Shown here in pieces: positions 8,141-11,265 of a stretch of DNA of 11,265 bases. The notes under the pieces were generated by a model that was not told where the DNA came from, made no database searches, and saw nothing but the letters and a program-made list of their open reading frames with translations. The stretch is from Bacteroidales bacterium UBA4814. GTDB lineage: Bacteria; Bacteroidota; Bacteroidia; Bacteroidales; UBA7960. Where the stretch lies: NCBI GenBank assembly GCA_002402465.1, contig DHFW01000029.1, positions 719 through 11,983 on the forward strand, read 5' to 3'. The translations under genes were made by a program, and so were the position numbers. How positions within the stretch are numbered: position 1 is the stretch's first letter; each line of letters opens with the position of its first letter.

Positions 8141-8383
8141 ATGAAATTTGGATTTATAAAAAATGTTTTTAGATTTGTGGTAGATTATGCTTGTGCAGAA
8201 CTTCTTGATGATGGATCTCTAAAAGTTCTAGATCAGGTCTATAGTAGTCCGAGTTATGCTGCTTTAGCAGGCATTCAGGATGCTGGAAGCGAAAGAAAAA
8301 CCGTAAATGGCTGGATTAGCTGGAAAACTGAAACAGGAGAAACTATTGCCGAATTAAGGGAAAGATTTTTAAGGGATAGTTAA
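8141..8383 (+). CDS. Small DUF4357-like protein
   Basis: This is an 80-residue protein. Residues 33-75 fit the DUF4357 pattern: SSPSYAAL (35-42), a loop, then VNGWISWKTETGETIAELR (55-73), where the family has SPSAAA...GxSxNGW..W...G.tL.elR. DUF4357 is usually found at the end of larger proteins, for example GIY-YIG nuclease-like or restriction-associated proteins. Here it stands almost alone, with only about 32 residues before it and no nuclease motif, so it may be a remnant of a longer gene or a genuine small protein. It is transcribed divergently from valS, is richer in A and T than valS, and is followed by DNA that looks degraded. An in-frame stop at 8120-8122 excludes a longer N-terminus. 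No Shine-Dalgarno site is visible. Its function is unknown. Confidence 0.6.
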   Translation: MKFGFIKNVFRFVVDYACAELLDDGSLKVLDQVYSSPSYAALAGIQDAGSERKTVNGWISWKTETGETIAELRERFLRDS

Positions 8384-8392
8384 GTTGTGTCA

Positions 8393-8540
8393 TCAATATT
8401 TTGATTTTCTTTTTAATTTGTGATTTCCTTCTTTATGCAGGGCTAAAGCACTAAACATTGCTTTCACCCACACCAATTTCTCCACCCATCGGTATAAAAA
8501 TCACCTTCGGTCGTTTCTTGCCAATGCAAAGTTCTTTCAT
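8393..8540 (-). pseudogene. Possible degraded coding remnants
   Basis: Two short overlapping frames on the minus strand look protein-like. The first (8540 to 8451) starts with ATG and encodes 29 residues, including KKRPKVIFIPMGGEIGVGES. The second, in another frame, runs to a stop at 8393-8395 and encodes WVKAMFSALALHKEGNHKL and a basic end. A single frameshift would join them, which suggests a decayed gene, but no family was recognised and chance cannot be excluded. Nothing else was found between 8384 and 8546. Confidence 0.25.
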
Positions 8541-8546
8541 TATTTT

Positions 8547-8598
8547 TACTTTTGAAAACCAATCTGTACGATTGCCCGATTAATAGGGGGCTAAACCA
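8547..8598 (+). promoter_or_regulatory. Shared promoter/leader element, copy A
   Basis: This 52-base segment begins with TACTTTTG (8547-8554), a match to the TAnnTTTG -7 box, and contains the block GATTGCCCGATTAATAGG (8570-8587) followed by GGGC. It is 45/52 identical, without gaps, to the reverse complement of 11182-11233, the copy ahead of the DUF4254-GT9 unit. The conserved block starts (TACG, 8567) 105 bases before the LPS-kinase ATG; in copy B the distance is 106 bases. The -7 box would place the transcript start within or just before the conserved block, making most of it 5' leader RNA. GCCC and GGGC can pair across the AT-rich centre. Its role as promoter plus leader control element is inferred from position. 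Confidence 0.6.
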
Positions 8599-8637
8599 TA
8601 GGTAGAACCAAAATTGTAAAACCTATTGATTTTACAA
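8598..8637 (+). promoter_or_regulatory. Leader hairpin with possible pseudoknot
   Basis: TTGTAAAA (8614-8621) and TTTTACAA (8630-8637) form a perfect 8-bp stem with the loop CCTATTGA. The loop bases CCTAT can also pair with upstream ATAGG (8598-8602), which would make an H-type pseudoknot. This lies between the conserved element and the LPS-kinase start. AGGAGG at 8642-8647 follows but is 24 bases from the ATG, too far for an ordinary ribosome binding site. The pairing is visible; the regulatory role is speculative. Confidence 0.35.
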
Positions 8638-8671
8638 AAACAGGAGGTCTGTAAAAGCCAATTAACAGGGT

Positions 8672-9430
8672 ATGCTAAAACACGAAATAAACCCGGATTA
8701 TCCGGAAATAGAAGAGATAATACCAATACTACAGGAGACCTTTTTAAATTCAGGTACCACCATTTATAAAAAACGGAATGAAGTAAAAATCATCGATTTT
8801 AAAGGCACAAAATTGTGCATAAAATCCTTTGGCAAGCCCAACATCATCAACTATTTTGTTTACTCTTTTATTCGTGCATCCAAAGCCAAAAGAAGCTACA
8901 AAAACGCGCTTACTTTTTTAAAACATGGCATTTCAACTCCCCAGCCGTTAGGTTATGCTGAATATTACAATAAGAAAGGCTTTTTAGTTAACAGTTACTA
9001 CATTTCCATATATGAAGAACACGACTTCACCATGCAGGAAGTTTTACAAAAACAGCCGGCAGACAAAACCTTAATCATCCAGCAATTTGCAAAGTTTGTT
9101 TATGCAAAAATCCATAAACAGGGATTTTTGCATCTTGATTTTGGGGAAAATAATATCCTCGTAAAAAAGAACAACGATAAATACGAATTTTCAATCATCG
9201 ATTTAAACAGATTAAAATACAATAAAAACATATCTTTAAAAGAAGGATTGAACAACTTGAAACGACTAAAAGGTGAGCCGGACGACATGGATCTTTTTTC
9301 AAAAATTTATGCAGAAGCCAGAGGAGAAGATGTTACAAAAGCGGTGAGACTTGCAGCCAGTTATAGAGAAAAATATCGCCGCAACAGAGCTTGCAAACGT
9401 TGGCTTTTAAGCCCGCTAAAAAAAAAATAA
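8672..9430 (+). CDS. Lipopolysaccharide kinase-like protein (Kdo/WaaP-InaA type)
   Basis: This 252-residue cytosolic kinase-fold protein is probably an ATP-dependent kinase that phosphorylates a sugar of the LPS core or a similar glycolipid. K51 in CIKSF is the likely ATP-binding lysine. The catalytic loop HLDFGENNI (154-162) gives HxD with D156 as base and N161 as metal ligand, and IIDLNR (175-180) provides the second metal-binding aspartate D177 in place of DFG. Around 70-98 the segment with KAKRSYKNA and GISTPQPLGYAEY is typical of the family. The C-terminus is strongly basic (several KR pairs, 232-252), which may help membrane contact. It carries the shared 52-base element 105 bases upstream and converges with GT9, ending 22 bases from it. 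The exact acceptor sugar cannot be told. Confidence 0.85.
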   Translation: MLKHEINPDYPEIEEIIPILQETFLNSGTTIYKKRNEVKIIDFKGTKLCIKSFGKPNIINYFVYSFIRASKAKRSYKNALTFLKHGISTPQPLGYAEYYNKKGFLVNSYYISIYEEHDFTMQEVLQKQPADKTLIIQQFAKFVYAKIHKQGFLHLDFGENNILVKKNNDKYEFSIIDLNRLKYNKNISLKEGLNNLKRLKGEPDDMDLFSKIYAEARGEDVTKAVRLAASYREKYRRNRACKRWLLSPLKKK

Positions 9431-9443
9431 TTGTGAAATAAAT

Positions 9444-9463
9444 AATAACCAGTTATGGTTTTT
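9444..9463. terminator. Short bidirectional terminator between convergent genes
   Basis: AACCA (9447-9451) and TGGTT (9456-9460) form a small stem with loop GTTA, followed on the plus strand by TTTTT (9459-9463) and on the minus strand by an AT-rich tail. It lies between the LPS-kinase stop and the GT9 stop, which it overlaps at 9453-9455. ATAAC/GTTAT (9444-9448, 9451-9455) is an alternative stem. The hairpin is weak. Confidence 0.35.
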
Positions 9464-10505
9464 CCATGCGCTGGATAATGGAGTCTATTTTATTTAACAC
9501 CATACTGATGGTGATTCCGTTCATACATGCAAAATCTCCCCTATGGCAGGATTTATTGCCAAAAACAGAACAAGGCCTGCAATCCAAATCTATTTGTACA
9601 GCCCAACTTTCAGGCATCTCGTAACCATAAAACCCTGCATATGGATGTGTAGCTCCCCAAAGGCTGACAACTTTTGTATTTACCAAACGAGCCAGATGCA
9701 TGTTGGCTGAATCCATTGAAACCATAACATCCAATAAAGACATGGCAGTGAGCTCTTCTTGCAAAGATAATACGCCTGCTAAACAATAGACATTCCCCGC
9801 CAGTTGGCTCCACTCTTCAAGCTTCTCCTGTTCTTTTCCCTTACCTCCAAAAAGAAAAACAGAATAACCTTTATTTGCCAATTGAACTATTAGCTCCTTA
9901 ACATATTTTTCCGGCCAGGCTTTCCAAGGATGCCCGGCAAAAGGAGCGACCCCTATTTTAGGTCGCGGACTGTTGAATCCTGAATGAGGCAATGCAATCC
10001 CATCTCTTATAAAAACATGAGAACCATTGAAACCATTAATTGAAAAATGCATACCTGCCTTTAAGAAAACATCCTGATACCTTTCAAAGGTTGATTTTAA
10101 AGGTTTGAAAACTTTATTTGATTTTCGTGTAAGGGCCTTTTTCTCACTACGTCCTTTATTAATTTTATAGACAGGTATTCCTTTAATACGAAAAAGTAAT
10201 GTCAAAATCTTAGTCCGTAAAACATTGTGCAAATCAAGCACACAATCAAATGAACCAAAGTGAGTCCTTAAATCACAAAACAATCTCCATAATCCTTTAA
10301 TTCCCCTATGTTTACTACTTGGTTCAAAAAGGAAAAACTTAATTTGATCAAATGGTTCAACAAGCCCTGCTGCAAAATCACGGGAAACAAATACTATTTC
10401 TTTATCGGGATAAGCTTTAAGGAATGATGCAATTACAGGAATAGTCATTGTAACATCGCCAAAAGCACCGAATCTGAGTATTAATATTCGCTTTTTATTA
10501 TCCAC
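9453..10505 (-). CDS. Glycosyltransferase family 9 (heptosyltransferase-like)
   Basis: This 350-residue GT-B enzyme probably transfers a heptose or another sugar onto the LPS core at the cytosolic face of the inner membrane. The N-terminal motif RFGAFGDVTMTIP (11-23) has the conserved aspartate D17 of WaaC-type enzymes. The C-terminal half has PFAGHPWKAWP (188-198) and VSMDSANMHLA (262-272), the nucleotide-sugar site with D265 and H270, followed by SLWGATHP (281-288). A four-cysteine cluster, C309, C312, C320 and C327, fits the CxxC...C...C pattern of many GT9 proteins. The start is GTG; its G is also the last base of the TAG stop of the DUF4254 gene (TAGTG), a one-base overlap that implies translational coupling. 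The donor and acceptor are unknown. Confidence 0.9.
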   Translation of the reverse strand: MDNKKRILILRFGAFGDVTMTIPVIASFLKAYPDKEIVFVSRDFAAGLVEPFDQIKFFLFEPSSKHRGIKGLWRLFCDLRTHFGSFDCVLDLHNVLRTKILTLLFRIKGIPVYKINKGRSEKKALTRKSNKVFKPLKSTFERYQDVFLKAGMHFSINGFNGSHVFIRDGIALPHSGFNSPRPKIGVAPFAGHPWKAWPEKYVKELIVQLANKGYSVFLFGGKGKEQEKLEEWSQLAGNVYCLAGVLSLQEELTAMSLLDVMVSMDSANMHLARLVNTKVVSLWGATHPYAGFYGYEMPESWAVQIDLDCRPCSVFGNKSCHRGDFACMNGITISMVLNKIDSIIQRMEKP

Positions 10506-11107
10506 TACTTTGTATATAAAACAGGGTTTAAAGATGGGTCATTATACATTTTCATCTGTTTGTAGAGTTTCATATATTTTCGTCCAGCTTCAATATCGTC
10601 CAGTAATTCATCGATGGCCTTACTTAAATCTTCCCTTTGCGTTAATAATACATTCAATTTTTTCTTACAATTATCAATATGGGATTCACTTGCATCTGAA
10701 CGCAAGGTCTCTTGTCTCATGTGATAAATTTTCAACGCTAAAATAGATAATCTGTCGATAGCCCATGCAGGGGTTTCAGTATTAAGCCCTGCATTATCAA
10801 GAACCTTCACATCTTTATATTTATTCATGAAATATCCGTCAATATATTCAACTAAATCGGTTCTGTCCTGATTAGAGGCATCAATTCTGCGCTTAATCCT
10901 TAAGGCCTCATCCGGGTTTATTGCCGGATTACGAATTATATCTTCAAGATGCCATTGAATGGCATCAATCCAGTTTTTAGAGAATAACAAAAATTCTATT
11001 GAACCTTCATTATAAGGATTAACCGGAACTGCATCAATGTTATCAAATTCATGATAATGACTTATTGTTGCATCAAAAATTTCATTGCAAGTTTTACTAA
11101 AGCTCAT
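10505..11107 (-). CDS. DUF4254 protein
   Basis: This 200-residue protein belongs to DUF4254, recognised by TETPAWAIDRLSILALKIYHM at about 110-130 and the ending MKMYNDPSLNP (186-196). It is soluble, mostly helical, with a predicted helical pair near 140-185, and has no signal peptide or membrane segment. The family has no established biochemical role; in Bacteroidota it often stands beside GT9 glycosyltransferases, suggesting a part in LPS or surface glycan assembly. It is the first gene of the two-gene unit with GT9, and the shared 52-base element lies 106 bases before its ATG. The neighbouring gene overlaps by one base. Confidence 0.88.
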   Translation of the reverse strand: MSFSKTCNEIFDATISHYHEFDNIDAVPVNPYNEGSIEFLLFSKNWIDAIQWHLEDIIRNPAINPDEALRIKRRIDASNQDRTDLVEYIDGYFMNKYKDVKVLDNAGLNTETPAWAIDRLSILALKIYHMRQETLRSDASESHIDNCKKKLNVLLTQREDLSKAIDELLDDIEAGRKYMKLYKQMKMYNDPSLNPVLYTK

Positions 11108-11127
11108 AATATTATGTACTCAAGTTT

Positions 11128-11165
11128 CGCACATTCTTTTATGTTTTTTATATCAGTGATGTGCG
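11128..11165 (-). promoter_or_regulatory. Leader hairpin upstream of DUF4254
   Basis: CGCACAT (minus strand 11165-11159) and ATGTGCG (11134-11128) form a perfect 7-bp stem enclosing 24 AT-rich bases. It lies between the conserved element and the DUF4254 start codon, in the same relative place as the hairpin in the leader of the LPS-kinase gene, though the sequence is unrelated. It may be a leader RNA structure; this is inference. Confidence 0.35.
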
Positions 11166-11181
11166 TTAACTGACATTTTCT

Positions 11182-11233
11182 TGGTTTTGCCCCCTATTAA
11201 TCGGGCAATCGTATATTTTGATTTTCAAATATA
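11182..11233 (-). promoter_or_regulatory. Shared promoter/leader element, copy B
   Basis: On the minus strand this begins with TATATTTG (11233-11226), a match to TAnnTTTG, and carries the same GATTGCCCGATTAATAGG block as copy A, then GGGCAAAACCA. It matches copy A at 45 of 52 positions with no gap; four of the seven differences are in the spacer between the -7 box and the block. In this copy TTGCCC and GGGCAA can form a 6-bp stem, weakened in copy A by one change. No clear -33 box is visible before the window ends; 11234-11265 holds nothing else recognisable. Confidence 0.6.
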
Positions 11234-11265
11234 TAAATTTTTTCACTGTTATCCGACTAAATTCT

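Noticed and set aside
8642..8647. AGGAGG as ribosome binding site of the LPS-kinase gene
   Set aside because: It is 24 bases before the ATG, and no other start codon lies at proper distance after it.
8567..11213. Inverted 25-base exact repeats as ends of a transposon carrying the LPS genes
   Set aside because: No transposase and no target duplication were found, and both copies sit at equal distance before start codons with a promoter box, which a leader element explains better.

Overview
The window reads as a piece of a Bacteroidota chromosome, probably Bacteroidales-like. The evidence is a large exported protein ending in a type IX secretion sorting domain, a DUF6913-dapA gene pair, DUF4254 next to a GT9 glycosyltransferase, TAnnTTTG-type promoter boxes, few clear Shine-Dalgarno sites, and an intergenic region full of short palindromes and CTTTGCGTG repeats. 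No rRNA, tRNA, CRISPR array or intact transposase was found.

Left part (1-4516, + strand): the end of a DUF6913-like gene overlaps dapA (lysine/diaminopimelate synthesis). After it comes a 1083-residue secreted zinc carboxypeptidase (M14) with regulatory-like, PKD, CUB and ASH-like domains and a T9SS tail. Positions 4517-4856 have no gene and hold clustered inverted and direct repeats.

Middle (4857-7967, - strand): valS encodes valyl-tRNA synthetase and is followed by a likely terminator hairpin and a small SPOR-domain lipoprotein. The valS start is best placed at 7967, just downstream of a good -7 box. Positions 8141-8383 encode a small stand-alone DUF4357-like protein, and 8384-8546 looks like degraded coding DNA.

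Right part (8547-11265) is visibly richer in A+T. It holds three cell-surface genes in two converging transcription units: an LPS-kinase-like protein (+) against DUF4254-GT9 (-). Together they probably build and phosphorylate the LPS core or a related surface glycan.

The most interesting signal is a 52-bp element, 45/52 identical, ahead of both of these units. It sits in the same orientation relative to each gene, begins with a TAnnTTTG box, and lies at practically the same distance from the two start codons. Each copy is followed by an inverted repeat in the leader. This suggests a shared promoter plus 5' leader control element for surface-glycan genes, possibly an antitermination or RNA-based control, rather than transposon ends. 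That interpretation is inference; the duplicated sequence itself is directly visible.
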